A stretch of 64,000 bases of DNA. Source: Nonlabens xylanidelens (GTDB lineage: Bacteria; Bacteroidota; Bacteroidia; Flavobacteriales; Flavobacteriaceae). Below the pieces are notes generated by a model. It had not been told where the DNA came from and made no database searches. It saw only the letters and a program-made list of their open reading frames with translations. The DNA lies in assembly GCF_002934445.1 (NCBI RefSeq), contig NZ_PTJE01000001.1, positions 744,001 to 808,000 on the forward strand. Direction: 5' to 3'. Position numbers and translations under genes: made by a program. Shown piece by piece: positions 1 to 8,664 of the stretch; position 1 is the stretch's first letter, and every line of letters begins with the position of its first letter.

Positions 1-955
1 TATCTTTTATTTTAATGAATACGTTGTACACGTCTGCTTTGAGGTAGACAGATATATTTCCTTTTCCCTTCATGGCATCGATACCATTTTTAATCAAGTT
101 TTCTATCACCCATTCAAAAAGGGGCTCATTTAACTTAACCTGTATAGGTTGATCTGGTAGGTCTATGTCAAATTTGATGAGCTTTGAAGACCTATTAGCT
201 ATATACTCGACGGCTTGTTTAGTTTGCTGTACGATGTCCACTTCGGTAAGTGTAGGGATAGAACCTATTTTAGAAAAACGATCGGTAATCATTTTTAAAC
301 GGTTTATATCTTTTTCCATCTCATCTATGTAAGAAGGATCTACATCTGTATCTCTTAAAATAGTAGTCCAACCTACGAGAGAAGAAAGCGGCGTGCCTAT
401 CTGGTGTGCACTTTCCTTAGCCATACCGGCCCAAAGTTTGTTTTGCTCGCTGGCTTTACTAGATCGATAGAAAAACCATATAACTGAGAAGAATAGAAGC
501 ATTATAATTACCAGCGCCATTGGGTAGTACTTAATCTTTGTAATTACGTCGCTATTTCCATAATAAATGGTACTAAATGGCTCTCCTTCAAACTCAGTGA
601 CTATAGGGTCATTTTCTTGTTTAAAAACCTCGATTAATCTTTTAAGTTCTTCTGTATCGCGCTCTGCTTTTTCTGGTAAATTACGGGCACTCATTTCACC
701 TTTATAGTTAACCACTATCATAGGTACTGATGTAGTATTTCCCATTACGGTAAAACCTAAATCACCTAAGTCTGCATTAAGAGATTGATTTTGAAGATCT
801 GTTGCTGCGATACCAAACTCGCGTATATTCTTACGTTCGTTCTCTTTCAATTGCTGGAAAAAATCAAAAGTATTCCATAGAATTAATGAAGTAATAATGA
901 CTGCAACTACAATCATGATCCATCGGTAGATGTCTTTATTAGAAGTGAAGTTCAT
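1..955 (-). CDS. Sensor histidine kinase, C-terminal part cut by window edge
   Basis: This gene starts with ATG at 955 and runs off the left edge after about 318 residues, so most of the ATP-binding domain is missing. A membrane helix lies at about residues 13-28. A poorly conserved extracytoplasmic region follows, then a second helix at about 144-163. The H-box reads AKESAHQIGTPLSSLVGW with the phosphorylated His near residue 184. The start of the ATPase domain shows an N-box (ENLIKNGIDAM, about 285-295). The layout is that of a periplasmic-sensing, membrane-bound kinase, as is common in Bacteroidetes. No partner regulator is visible because the gene is cut. The kinase call is firm; the signal sensed is unknown. 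Confidence 0.9.
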   Translation of the reverse strand, partial: MNFTSNKDIYRWIMIVVAVIITSLILWNTFDFFQQLKENERKNIREFGIAATDLQNQSLNADLGDLGFTVMGNTTSVPMIVVNYKGEMSARNLPEKAERDTEELKRLIEVFKQENDPIVTEFEGEPFSTIYYGNSDVITKIKYYPMALVIIMLLFFSVIWFFYRSSKASEQNKLWAGMAKESAHQIGTPLSSLVGWTTILRDTDVDPSYIDEMEKDINRLKMITDRFSKIGSIPTLTEVDIVQQTKQAVEYIANRSSKLIKFDIDLPDQPIQVKLNEPLFEWVIENLIKNGIDAMKGKGNISVYLKADVYNVFIKIKD

Positions 956-1010
956 GTAAGAATGAGGTGTTTGTATAGAGGTGTTAACGTGCGTTTACGT
1001 GTTTTATTGA

Positions 1011-1361
1011 TCAGTCGCGTTTAACAATTAAATAGTGATCATCGTCCATAGGTAGATAGCCCTGATCGTATACAAAGTAATAGACGGTACCTTTTTTAGT
1101 AGTGTAAATGCTAGTGAAAAAATTAAAGTCAAAACCTGCTGCAAGCATTTTATTTTTGGTCACCTTAATCTTATCTGAAGGGTTGAGTTCTTGTAATACT
1201 CTATGATTTTTACGTAATCTATTATTGATATTGCGCATTAAGGCGTTACTATCTCTATTAAGCTTATTGTTAGCCACATTACGGCAGTAGTCGCTACAGT
1301 AAATCTTATCAGCTCTACCGCGCACTTCTTCCTTACATTCAGGACATTTTTTTCTAGCCAT
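1011..1361 (-). CDS. Small zinc-ribbon protein
   Basis: A 116-residue protein starting MARKKCPECKEEV. Its N-terminus carries CPEC (residues 6-9) and CSDYC (22-26), a four-Cys treble-clef or zinc-ribbon arrangement. A basic stretch (NNRLRKNHRVLQ) follows, then a C-terminal part rich in aromatic residues (FNFFTSIYTTKKGTVYYFVYDQGY). Similar short proteins are common in Flavobacteriaceae, but I know of no assigned function. The stop lies 55 bases before the start of the neighbouring kinase on the same strand, so the two may be co-transcribed. A TAnnTTTA box lies just upstream. Confidence 0.75.
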   Translation of the reverse strand: MARKKCPECKEEVRGRADKIYCSDYCRNVANNKLNRDSNALMRNINNRLRKNHRVLQELNPSDKIKVTKNKMLAAGFDFNFFTSIYTTKKGTVYYFVYDQGYLPMDDDHYLIVKRD

Positions 1362-1383
1362 AATTAACTTACTATCTATTTTT

Positions 1384-1391
1384 TAAAGATA
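1384..1391 (-). promoter_or_regulatory. Promoter -7 box TATCTTTA for the zinc-ribbon gene
   Basis: On the minus strand the box reads TATCTTTA, 22 bases before the ATG at 1361. It differs from the Bacteroidetes consensus TAnnTTTG only at the last base. No clear -33 TTG is visible. Confidence 0.45.
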
Positions 1392-1590
1392 CTAAACATT
1401 TGTAAACGGTTAGGAATGAAATTAGAACAGAAGCAGCTCTTTATTATAAATTTACTGATATGAGTGAAATAAATAGGGAGTGATTGTTTTTTTTAAAATT
1501 TACTCACCAACTCACTTAACTATACATAAAAGCATTCTTATAATAAACTTAAATGATAGGATTACTATTTTATAAAGAGCTAGAAGTCTT

Positions 1591-1598
1591 TACCTTTG
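1591..1598 (+). promoter_or_regulatory. Promoter -7 box TACCTTTG for the bacilliredoxin gene
   Basis: A perfect TAnnTTTG match 15 bases before the ATG at 1614, implying a very short leader. A -33 TTG is not obvious. Confidence 0.6.
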
Positions 1599-1613
1599 TA
1601 AAAAATTAATATT

Positions 1614-2024
1614 ATGTACCCAGCAGAATTAGTTCAGCCGATGCGTGACGATTTAGGTAACGCAGGATTTGAACACTTATATACACAGAACGACGTAAAA
1701 GAAGCACTAAGTAAAGAAGGTACAACACTTGTTGTTGTAAACTCAGTATGTGGTTGTGCAGCAGCAAATGCACGTCCAGGAGCAAAAATGTCTTTAGACA
1801 ACTCAAAAAAACCTGATCATATCGTGACAGTTTTTGCAGGAGTAGATCGTGATGCAGTAGATGCAGCAAGAGCAGCTATGATTCCTTTTCCACCTAGTTC
1901 TCCATCTATGGCATTGTTCAAAAACGGAGAGTTAGTACACATGTTAGAGCGTCACCACATAGAAGGAAGACCAGCAGAGATGATTGCTGAGAACCTTAAA
2001 GAGGCTTATAATGAGAATTGTTAG
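1614..2024 (+). CDS. BrxA/BrxB family bacilliredoxin (YphP/YqiW family)
   Basis: 136 residues, the usual length for the YphP/YqiW family. The CGC active site lies at residues 46-48 in the context VNSVCGCAAANARPGA. A thioredoxin fold is expected, including the family-typical region PFPPSSPSMALFKNGELVHMLERHHIEGR. In Firmicutes these proteins remove bacillithiol from protein thiols. Flavobacteria also carry the family, and bacillithiol use here is inferred, not shown. A strong promoter box precedes it and a strong hairpin terminator follows, so it is a single-gene unit. Confidence 0.92.
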   Translation: MYPAELVQPMRDDLGNAGFEHLYTQNDVKEALSKEGTTLVVVNSVCGCAAANARPGAKMSLDNSKKPDHIVTVFAGVDRDAVDAARAAMIPFPPSSPSMALFKNGELVHMLERHHIEGRPAEMIAENLKEAYNENC

Positions 2025-2050
2025 AAGCTTATTAGATTAATAATTTAAAA

Positions 2051-2082
2051 AATGGTTGTGTAAAATACACAACCATTTTTTT
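2051..2082 (+). terminator. Intrinsic terminator after the bacilliredoxin gene
   Basis: A 12-bp perfect stem (2051-2062 with 2066-2077), three-base loop and a T run ending at 2082. Confidence 0.85.
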
Positions 2083-2110
2083 ATATTTCATCTCATATAA
2101 AGCTCTATTT

Positions 2111-3367
2111 ATGAAAACCAATTATCTATTTCTCTTTTTAATATCATTATTAATTTTCACGAGTTGTAAAGAAACTCCTAAAGAAGAAATTATAAAAAAT
2201 GAAATTATTATTGAAGGGATAACTGTTGGAACAGATGCGACTAAGTTATTTTTAATTGTTCCATACCAAGATTCAAGAACTGAAGATGTTGTTATTATTC
2301 CGGTTAAGGATAATAAATTCTCTTATCGTATAGAATCAGATCATCCATTGTTTTTTATAATGTTTGTAGATAAGAATTACGGTTTAGGAACGCCCTTGTT
2401 TTTAGAGCCAGGAAAAATGCATTTAACAATCCATGATGAAGATCATAGAAAACAAAATATAGTTGTAGGTAGTAAATTTCAAGATGAATATCTTGTTTAT
2501 GATAAACTTGTTAATGACCCATCTAATCTGGTTTATGATTCAATTAGCCCTTTAATCAAGAGATTAGAAGAGAAAGATAATTACTTTACTCAAGAAGCAA
2601 AAAACATTTATAAATTACTTGAAACTAGTTCTAGAGAAGAAAGTGTGGAATTGTACGAGAGTATAGAGAGACTAAAAGTACAAGATAAATTTTATACAAA
2701 TGAAGCTCAAAATTTATTAAGTATAAGTGAAGAGTCCTTTGTGATTCGTGAAGAAAAACTAAAAGATTATATGGCTAATAATGTCAATTTAGTAACTTAT
2801 TATCAGTTAACATGGGATTTATCTTTTAAAGGAGACTTACAAGATTATAATGGTAGAAAGAAACTTATGAAGAGCTTGGATAGTATGTTTCCTAATCATC
2901 CATATAGTGAAAGAACTAATAGCATGATTGAAAGTCAAGCTAACCCCATAGTAGAAAACACTTTTATTGATTTTACTGCTCCAGATTTGGATGATAATCT
3001 AGTAAAATTATCAGACGAAATAGAAGGGAAAGTAGCTGTGTTAGATTTATGGGCAACATGGTGTGGTCCATGTATTGTGCATACTAATAGGCTTAAACCA
3101 CTTTATAAAAAGTATAAAGATCAAAACTTTACAATGGTAGGTGTTGCAGGAGAATACAAAAATACTGATGCCTTAAAATCTTTTTTAGACAATAATAAAG
3201 ATTGGAAATGGAAGCAATTAACAGAAATAAATGCAGAGAATAGAATTTGGCAAACTTATCAAGTTAATGGCGGCGGAGGCGGTATTTTCTTAATTGATAA
3301 TAAAGGAAAGGTAATAGCAAAAGACCCATCTTATGAGCAAGTAGAAAATGCTATTTTAAGTCAATAA
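2111..3367 (+). CDS. TlpA-type thioredoxin-fold lipoprotein
   Basis: 418 residues with a lipoprotein signal: a hydrophobic N-terminus ending LIFTSCKE, lipid-attached Cys at residue 19. The N-terminal half (about 30-130) resembles the DUF4369-like beta domain often found in Bacteroidetes TlpA proteins. The middle is helical. The last ~130 residues are an AhpC/TSA-thioredoxin domain with WCGPC at about 317-321 in ATWCGPCIV. It is expected to be a periplasm-facing thiol-disulfide reductase or isomerase anchored to a membrane. The C-terminal GGGGGIFLIDNKGKV stretch sits where the family cis-Pro loop usually lies. No cis-Pro is seen there, which is slightly odd. Confidence 0.88.
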   Translation: MKTNYLFLFLISLLIFTSCKETPKEEIIKNEIIIEGITVGTDATKLFLIVPYQDSRTEDVVIIPVKDNKFSYRIESDHPLFFIMFVDKNYGLGTPLFLEPGKMHLTIHDEDHRKQNIVVGSKFQDEYLVYDKLVNDPSNLVYDSISPLIKRLEEKDNYFTQEAKNIYKLLETSSREESVELYESIERLKVQDKFYTNEAQNLLSISEESFVIREEKLKDYMANNVNLVTYYQLTWDLSFKGDLQDYNGRKKLMKSLDSMFPNHPYSERTNSMIESQANPIVENTFIDFTAPDLDDNLVKLSDEIEGKVAVLDLWATWCGPCIVHTNRLKPLYKKYKDQNFTMVGVAGEYKNTDALKSFLDNNKDWKWKQLTEINAENRIWQTYQVNGGGGGIFLIDNKGKVIAKDPSYEQVENAILSQ

Positions 3368-3432
3368 AATTATTTATTATGCACGCATATAGATTAAAGT
3401 CATTCTTTTATTATTGATATGTATTAACAAAT

Positions 3433-3440
3433 TACCTTTG
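3433..3440 (+). promoter_or_regulatory. Promoter -7 box TACCTTTG, nearly leaderless
   Basis: The box ends only four bases before the ATG at 3445. A TTG at 3414-3416 is a fitting -33 element, 16 bases upstream. The mRNA must be nearly leaderless if this ATG is used. Confidence 0.65.
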
Positions 3441-3444
3441 CGGC

Positions 3445-4188
3445 ATGCAAAAAATTATTTCCTATCCATTAACAGTTGTTCATTTATTGTTATTCTTCTT
3501 GTTTTTGGTTATTTTTCATCCTATTCAGTTATTATGCTATAAATTGGGTGGTTATAATTCTCATAGAAAGAGTGTTTATATACTGAACTGGTTTTTAATG
3601 CAGTCTCAATTACCGCTCTTCAATACCTTTAGCATCAATTATAAAAGCGAACTACCTGTTGGTCCATCTTACGTATTTGTATGTAACCACCAGAGTATGT
3701 TTGATATACCTCCATTAATTTATTATCTTAGAGATTATCATGCAAAATTTATTGCAAAAAAGGAATTGGCCAAAGGTATTCCTAGCATCTCACTTAATTT
3801 AAGAATAGGAGAGAACTGCGCTATTGATCGTAAAGATCGCAAACAGGCGATAACAGCACTTATTAAATTTGCTAAGAACGTACATGAAAAGAAACGTAGC
3901 GTAGTGATTTTTGCTGAAGGAACTCGCAGTAGAACAGGAGTTCCTAAACCATTTCAAACTAACGGTTTAAAGACTATTTTTAAATACGCTCCAGACGCCG
4001 TTATAGTACCAGTAACAGTTAATAATAGTTGGAAAGTAGATCGTTATGGAAAATTCCCTTACGGTATGGGAAATAAAATAGCATTAACCATTCATAACCC
4101 TATTCCTATTCAAGGAAGAGATATGGACGAGGTGATTCTAGAAACACAAGAAATTGTGCATAACGGCGTTACTTCTACAGCGGTATAG
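3445..4188 (+). CDS. 1-acyl-sn-glycerol-3-phosphate acyltransferase (PlsC family)
   Basis: 247 residues. An N-terminal hydrophobic helix (about 8-30) anchors it to the inner membrane. Motif I of the LPLAT superfamily is NHQSMFD (about 80-87), and motif III is FAEGTRSRTG (about 154-163). It should acylate lysophosphatidic acid to phosphatidic acid in phospholipid synthesis. The next gene, 75 bases on, is an acyl-ACP desaturase, so both act on acyl chains. A copy of the 16-base palindrome and a second promoter separate them. Confidence 0.92.
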   Translation: MQKIISYPLTVVHLLLFFLFLVIFHPIQLLCYKLGGYNSHRKSVYILNWFLMQSQLPLFNTFSINYKSELPVGPSYVFVCNHQSMFDIPPLIYYLRDYHAKFIAKKELAKGIPSISLNLRIGENCAIDRKDRKQAITALIKFAKNVHEKKRSVVIFAEGTRSRTGVPKPFQTNGLKTIFKYAPDAVIVPVTVNNSWKVDRYGKFPYGMGNKIALTIHNPIPIQGRDMDEVILETQEIVHNGVTSTAV

Positions 4189-4204
4189 AGCTAGATAATA
4201 TTTC

Positions 4205-4220
4205 CGCTTTCGCGAAAGCG
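4205..4220. repeat. Palindromic repeat copy 1 (intergenic)
   Basis: Perfect CGCTTTCGCGAAAGCG, extended by symmetric flanks to 4202-4223. It lies 16 bases past the plsC-type stop and before the desaturase promoter. Confidence 0.95.
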
Positions 4221-4238
4221 GAACAAATTCAAAACGAC

Positions 4239-4246
4239 TACCTTTA
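4239..4246 (+). promoter_or_regulatory. Probable promoter -7 box TACCTTTA for the desaturase
   Basis: One base off TAnnTTTG, 17 bases before the ATG at 4264 and just downstream of a palindromic repeat copy. Confidence 0.45.
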
Positions 4247-4263
4247 CATAATAAGCTATACTT

Positions 4264-5268
4264 ATGAGCAAGCCCCTTAAAAATATACGCATCGAGGTGA
4301 TGCAATCGCTAGAAAGTAAAGTACAATCCTTTATGGATGAGTACTTAATTCCAGTAGATAAGATCTGGCAGCCTACAGATTTCTTACCTAATTCTCAAGA
4401 AGACACCTTTTTTGAAGAAGTACGTGAGCTAAGGGAACTAGCTAAAGAATTACCCTATGATTTTTGGGTAGCTCTAGTAGGAGATACTATCACTGAAGAA
4501 GCATTACCTACCTATGAGTCTTGGTTAATGGACGTAGAAGGTATTAATCAAGTAGAAGGAAAAGGAAACATTTGGTCTAAATGGATCAGACAGTGGACTG
4601 GTGAAGAAAACCGTCACGGAGATGTGCTTAATAAATATCTTTACCTTTCTGGTCGTGTTAATATGCGTCAGATAGAAATTACAACACATCATTTAATTAC
4701 TGATGGTTTTGATATAGGTACAGACCGCGATCCTTATAAAAACTTTATTTACACAAGTTTTCAAGAGCTAGCGACATACATTTCACACAACCGTGTAGCA
4801 AAACTTGCACGTGGTTATGGAAATACTGCTTTATCAAAAATGTGTCGCATTATCTCTGGAGATGAAATGCGTCACCATAAAGCCTACAGTACCTTTGTAA
4901 CAGAGATCTTTAAAGTAGATGCTAGTAATATGATGATTGCATTTAAAGAAATGATGGTGCATAAAATTGTAATGCCAGCCATGTTTTTAAGAGAGCAAGG
5001 TGAGAGTATAGGTAGTGCGTTTGAAGATTTTTCAAACAGCGCACAACGTATAGGTGTTTATACAGCTCAAGATTACATAGATATCATGCAAAAGCTTATA
5101 GATCAATGGGATATAGCAAGTATGAGTCATCTTACTGAAGAAGCAGAGAAAGCACGAGATTATTTAATGAAACTACCTGCACGTATGGAGCGCGTTTCTC
5201 AACGTGTTAAAATACCGGCAGAGTCAGCAAAATTTAGTTGGGTAAATCCAGCAATCGTAGGAGGATAA
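4264..5268 (+). CDS. Acyl-ACP desaturase (ferritin-like di-iron, plant stearoyl-ACP type)
   Basis: 334 residues, the usual family length. The two di-iron motifs are visible: EENRHG at about 114-119 and DEMRHH at about 200-205 (E-x-x-R-H pattern). A third metal ligand region lies in the N-terminal helices around EEVRELRELAKEL. The enzyme introduces a cis double bond into acyl-ACP using oxygen and ferredoxin, which adjusts membrane fluidity. It is soluble, with no membrane segments. A hairpin terminator follows the stop. Confidence 0.93.
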   Translation: MSKPLKNIRIEVMQSLESKVQSFMDEYLIPVDKIWQPTDFLPNSQEDTFFEEVRELRELAKELPYDFWVALVGDTITEEALPTYESWLMDVEGINQVEGKGNIWSKWIRQWTGEENRHGDVLNKYLYLSGRVNMRQIEITTHHLITDGFDIGTDRDPYKNFIYTSFQELATYISHNRVAKLARGYGNTALSKMCRIISGDEMRHHKAYSTFVTEIFKVDASNMMIAFKEMMVHKIVMPAMFLREQGESIGSAFEDFSNSAQRIGVYTAQDYIDIMQKLIDQWDIASMSHLTEEAEKARDYLMKLPARMERVSQRVKIPAESAKFSWVNPAIVGG

Positions 5269-5303
5269 TTTAAACTCTTATTTTTGAGAGGTAACTTATA
5301 TAG

Positions 5304-5333
5304 AAAGCAGTTATTATTTAAATAGCTGCTTTT
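5304..5333. terminator. Hairpin terminator between convergent desaturase and recQ
   Basis: Stem AAAGCAG...CTGCTTT with a further A/T stem and a T run after it on the plus strand. It overlaps the last codons of recQ (stop at 5318-5320), so the recQ tail doubles as part of the terminator. Confidence 0.65.
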
Positions 5334-7480
5334 TCATTTAATAAAGTCAGACCTAATCTTAAAGATCCATAATCTATCTTACCGTCAAAATGCTCAAAGA
5401 TGCTTTTAAGGCTCTCAGCATCTTTTATTTGCTCAAAGTCTGCAGCTATTAAATCATAATCCTTAGGATCTATCAATTTTTCTAAATCTATATCGTTGTG
5501 GCTTTCATAACGTTTAGTAAGGTGATTTAAGATAGTACCAGGTTGGTAATTTCTAATTGCAGCTATTTCTTGAATCGTTTTACCTTCTCTAAATAAAAGG
5601 ACCGTTTCCATTACAGTATCCTTTTTAGGACCAGTACTTTTCTTTTTGGCTTTTTTAGGTTTTATTATTTCATCCCTATAGACAAAGTCTTTTTTACGGT
5701 CATCCTTAAATTCTGATATCATTTTTAAGAACTTTGCACCATAGGTATCGTGTTTATGAGTTCCAACACCGGTAATGTCAGCAAATTCATTATCATCCAG
5801 TGGTATTCTGGCTGCCATATCTTTTAAAGTCGCATCACTAAAAATCATGTAAGGTGCTAGATTTCCAGCATTAGCCAGTTGTAATCTAGTTTTGCGCAAT
5901 GCTTCATAAAGATCGCGATTCACCTCTGTCGGTAGTTCTTCTTTGGTACGTTGTGCTCTACGAGAGGGTAGTTCTTCTGGTTTAGGTATAACTGCTAGCG
6001 ATACCTTGCGACCGTTAAAAAGCACCTCCTTACCTTGAGGTGTGATTTTTAAATGATTGTTCTCATGAAAAGCTATTTCTACCAGACCTTGATTAATCAT
6101 TTGTACGATGTACTGTTGCCAGTTGTTCCATGTAATTTCTTTACCAGCGCCATAAGTTTTAATATGCTGGAAACCACTTTCCATTATGGCGGCATTTTGT
6201 GCACCACGTAGTACATCTATTAAAAGATTAAGAGATGCTCGTTCATTAGTGCGTATAATGGCGCTCAATGCTTTTTGTGCAGGTAGTGTGGCGTCAAAGA
6301 AGTCGGGCTTGTTAAGACATACATCACAGTTGCCACAGTCTTCATCTAGATATTCATTAAAATAGGATAAGAGCATTTTCCTGCGGCAGGTTAGTGCTTC
6401 GGCAAACTGCTTCATGCGCTCTAATTTTGCTATTTGCAATTCAGAGTTACCACTTCCCTCGGCAAATTTGCGCAGCTGGATCACGTCTGCATAACTGTGA
6501 AATAATAACGCATGCGAGTTAATACCATCACGACCAGCACGACCTATTTCTTGATAATAACCTTCTATGTTTTTAGGCATGTTATAGTGCAGTACAAAAC
6601 GCACATTAGACTTATCAATTCCCATCCCAAATGCGATAGTCGCACACACAATTTTAAGGTCGTCTTTAATAAATTTCTCTTGTACATTTTCTCTTTCTTC
6701 ATGACTTAGACCAGCATGATAAGCTGCCGCATCAAAACCATATGCCGAAATTTTGCTAGCAAGTGACTCACAGGTTTTACGGCTTAGACAGTAGATAATA
6801 CCAGACTCGTCTTTGTTCTTTTGTAAAAAACGACGCATTTGCTGCAGTCTATTATTTCCTGGACGTACTTCTAGAGTTAAATTGGGGCGGTCAAAGGAAG
6901 AGACATATTCTTCTGCATTTTGAATGCCTAATTGTTTTTTTATATCTGCTCTAGTAGCTCTGTCTGCGGTGGCGGTTAGTGCTATCAGGTTAGCGTCTGG
7001 AAAACTCGTTTTAAAATAAGATAACTGTGTATATGCAGGTCTAAAATCGTGACCCCATGTAGAAATACAGTGCGCCTCATCTACGGCAATTAAAGAAACA
7101 GGAATTCCTTGAAGATGATTATTCAGTAAACCGATGCTCTCTGGAGCTACATAAATTAATTTGAGACGTCCAGAGCGCAATTCTTCTAGCATTTCTTGTT
7201 GCTGTGTAGCGTCTTGTGAACTGTTAAAGTAAGATGCTGCAATACCGTTTGCTCGCAACGCATCTACTTGATCTTTCATTAAAGCAATAAGTGGCGATAC
7301 AACTAGTGTAATGCCGTCTAGAAGTAAAGAGGGTAATTGAAAACACATGGATTTACCTCCACCAGTAGGCATGACGACCATAAGGTCTTTTCCAGCAATA
7401 ACGCTGTCTATAATTTCTTCTTGTAATGGGCGGAAACTGTCGTAACCAAAATACTTTTTGAGTAGTTCTAGCTTTTTCAT
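5318..7480 (-). CDS. recQ: ATP-dependent DNA helicase RecQ
   Basis: 720 residues from the ATG at 7480. Walker A PTGGGKS is at about 38-44, DEAH at 134-137, and the RecQ-specific region is CISTWGHDFRP. A C-rich zinc site (CRRK...CGNCDVC, about 365-390) is followed by a winged helix, an HRDC-like domain (about 510-590), and a C-terminal helix-turn-helix (IQEIAAIRNYQPGTILNHL). It unwinds DNA 3'-5' in recombination and fork repair. Start choice: the reading frame extends 13 codons further to a TTG at 7519, but the promoter box at 7524-7531 would put the transcription start about there. The ATG at 7480 is therefore preferred. Confidence 0.95.
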   Translation of the reverse strand: MKKLELLKKYFGYDSFRPLQEEIIDSVIAGKDLMVVMPTGGGKSMCFQLPSLLLDGITLVVSPLIALMKDQVDALRANGIAASYFNSSQDATQQQEMLEELRSGRLKLIYVAPESIGLLNNHLQGIPVSLIAVDEAHCISTWGHDFRPAYTQLSYFKTSFPDANLIALTATADRATRADIKKQLGIQNAEEYVSSFDRPNLTLEVRPGNNRLQQMRRFLQKNKDESGIIYCLSRKTCESLASKISAYGFDAAAYHAGLSHEERENVQEKFIKDDLKIVCATIAFGMGIDKSNVRFVLHYNMPKNIEGYYQEIGRAGRDGINSHALLFHSYADVIQLRKFAEGSGNSELQIAKLERMKQFAEALTCRRKMLLSYFNEYLDEDCGNCDVCLNKPDFFDATLPAQKALSAIIRTNERASLNLLIDVLRGAQNAAIMESGFQHIKTYGAGKEITWNNWQQYIVQMINQGLVEIAFHENNHLKITPQGKEVLFNGRKVSLAVIPKPEELPSRRAQRTKEELPTEVNRDLYEALRKTRLQLANAGNLAPYMIFSDATLKDMAARIPLDDNEFADITGVGTHKHDTYGAKFLKMISEFKDDRKKDFVYRDEIIKPKKAKKKSTGPKKDTVMETVLLFREGKTIQEIAAIRNYQPGTILNHLTKRYESHNDIDLEKLIDPKDYDLIAADFEQIKDAESLKSIFEHFDGKIDYGSLRLGLTLLNEKAAI

Positions 7481-7523
7481 GATATTGATTTGAATGGCGT
7501 GTAACGTCTTAAAAGACAAGTTT

Positions 7524-7531
7524 CAAAGGTA
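7524..7531 (-). promoter_or_regulatory. Promoter -7 box TACCTTTG for recQ
   Basis: A perfect TAnnTTTG on the minus strand, 43 bases before the ATG at 7480. Its position rules against the upstream TTG start at 7519. Confidence 0.6.
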
Positions 7532-7637
7532 GGGTTTCAGTGTGTTTTTATAAAGCTTTGTTTATAACTTGATGAGGCCACTTCCTGATTTAGCTAGTGA
7601 GATAGACACTTTTCTATCTAGTTAATTTGTATTTTTC

Positions 7638-7653
7638 CGCTTTCGCGAAAGCG
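7638..7653. repeat. Palindromic repeat copy 2 (intergenic)
   Basis: Perfect CGCTTTCGCGAAAGCG in the divergent gap between recQ and the 7724 gene. Confidence 0.95.
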
Positions 7654-7723
7654 AGATTTCTAACAACATAAATGCCTTATTTATCGTTATAGAGAAGTTT
7701 TACAGTTCAATTTATATCAGTTT

Positions 7724-8590
7724 ATGAAATATCTATTTGCATTTTTATTTTTTACAATAACATTTTTTGCAGTTGCTCAAAATCAAGATTTGAATGATTA
7801 TAAATACATAGTCGTAGAAAATCAATACGATTTTCAGAGTGAGGCAAATGAATACCGATTAAACGAGTTGATTGTTTTTGAGTTTAAAAAACGCAATTTT
7901 AATGCTTTTAGAAATTCAGCAATTCTGCCAGAAGATATGAATAGAGGAGTGTGTAATGCGCTTCAATTGAAAATAGATAAAAGTGGTAGTCTCACAAGAA
8001 ATTTAATTTTAAGACTGGTTAACTGTGCTGGTGATACTGTTTTCACAACTAAAAAAGGTGTAGGGAGAACTAAGTCTAATGACAAAGCCTATTTTGAAGC
8101 ACTAAGAGATGCGATGACTTCTTTTGACGCTGTTGATTATAAATATGTAAAGCCTAATGATATAAAAACACTTCCAAATAGTGAAGCAGCAGCTATGGGA
8201 ATAGATAGTGTGCAAACTATGTCTAGTCAACCAGGTAATGTCGTAAAAGAAACAGAAGAGGTTAAAAAACCAACTCAAAACTCCTTAATTACAAAGGTAG
8301 CACTTGACGAATCGCCAAAGTTTGAAAAGGACGTGGTAGATGATGCTGCGCCGTCTAGCGAATATGAATTCACTTCAAAAGAAGGATATGCATTAATGAA
8401 AAGCGCCAAAGGCTTTTTAATCTTTGATAACAATCTACCTATAGGTGTAGCACTTAAGAAAAGTAATAATGCTTACCTAGTTCATACATCAGAGTTTGCA
8501 GGTGTAGGATACATGAATGGTGATAATTTTGTTATCGAGTACATCAACAACAAGAAAGAACAGATTATTGAATTTGTAAATGTTCCATAA
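7724..8590 (+). CDS. Secreted protein of unknown function
   Basis: 288 residues with a classical signal peptide (MKYLFAFLFFTITFFAVAQ, cleavage after about residue 19). I do not recognise the family. The mature N-terminal part (about 20-145) looks like a compact alpha/beta domain with two Cys (RGVCNAL and LVNCAGD) that could form a disulfide. A low-complexity linker (about 165-215) is followed by a C-terminal beta-rich segment (YEFTSKEGYALMKSAKGFLIF to the end). No lipobox is present, so it is periplasmic or exported. It forms a single-gene unit ending in a very strong bidirectional terminator. Confidence 0.7.
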   Translation: MKYLFAFLFFTITFFAVAQNQDLNDYKYIVVENQYDFQSEANEYRLNELIVFEFKKRNFNAFRNSAILPEDMNRGVCNALQLKIDKSGSLTRNLILRLVNCAGDTVFTTKKGVGRTKSNDKAYFEALRDAMTSFDAVDYKYVKPNDIKTLPNSEAAAMGIDSVQTMSSQPGNVVKETEEVKKPTQNSLITKVALDESPKFEKDVVDDAAPSSEYEFTSKEGYALMKSAKGFLIFDNNLPIGVALKKSNNAYLVHTSEFAGVGYMNGDNFVIEYINNKKEQIIEFVNVP

Positions 8591-8603
8591 TATATAGGTT
8601 CAT

Positions 8604-8645
8604 AAATAAAAAGGGTGCTGGTTTAAACCAGCACCCTTTTTATTT
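8604..8645. terminator. Bidirectional terminator, 21-bp perfect palindrome
   Basis: The palindrome is centred between 8624 and 8625, with a GC-rich middle (GGGTGCTGG) and A/T tracts at both ends. It lies between two convergent genes and should stop transcription both ways. Confidence 0.92.
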
Positions 8646-8664
8646 GAGGAATTTCTAGAGTAGC

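Noticed and set aside
1612-1869. Open frame on the minus strand opposite the bacilliredoxin gene
   Set aside because: It is antisense to a well-supported gene, is Leu/His-rich as mirror frames often are, and has no family resemblance.
7481-7519. Upstream TTG start for recQ
   Set aside because: The promoter -7 box ends at 7524, so transcription would begin about at this codon; ATG 7480 also matches the usual family start.
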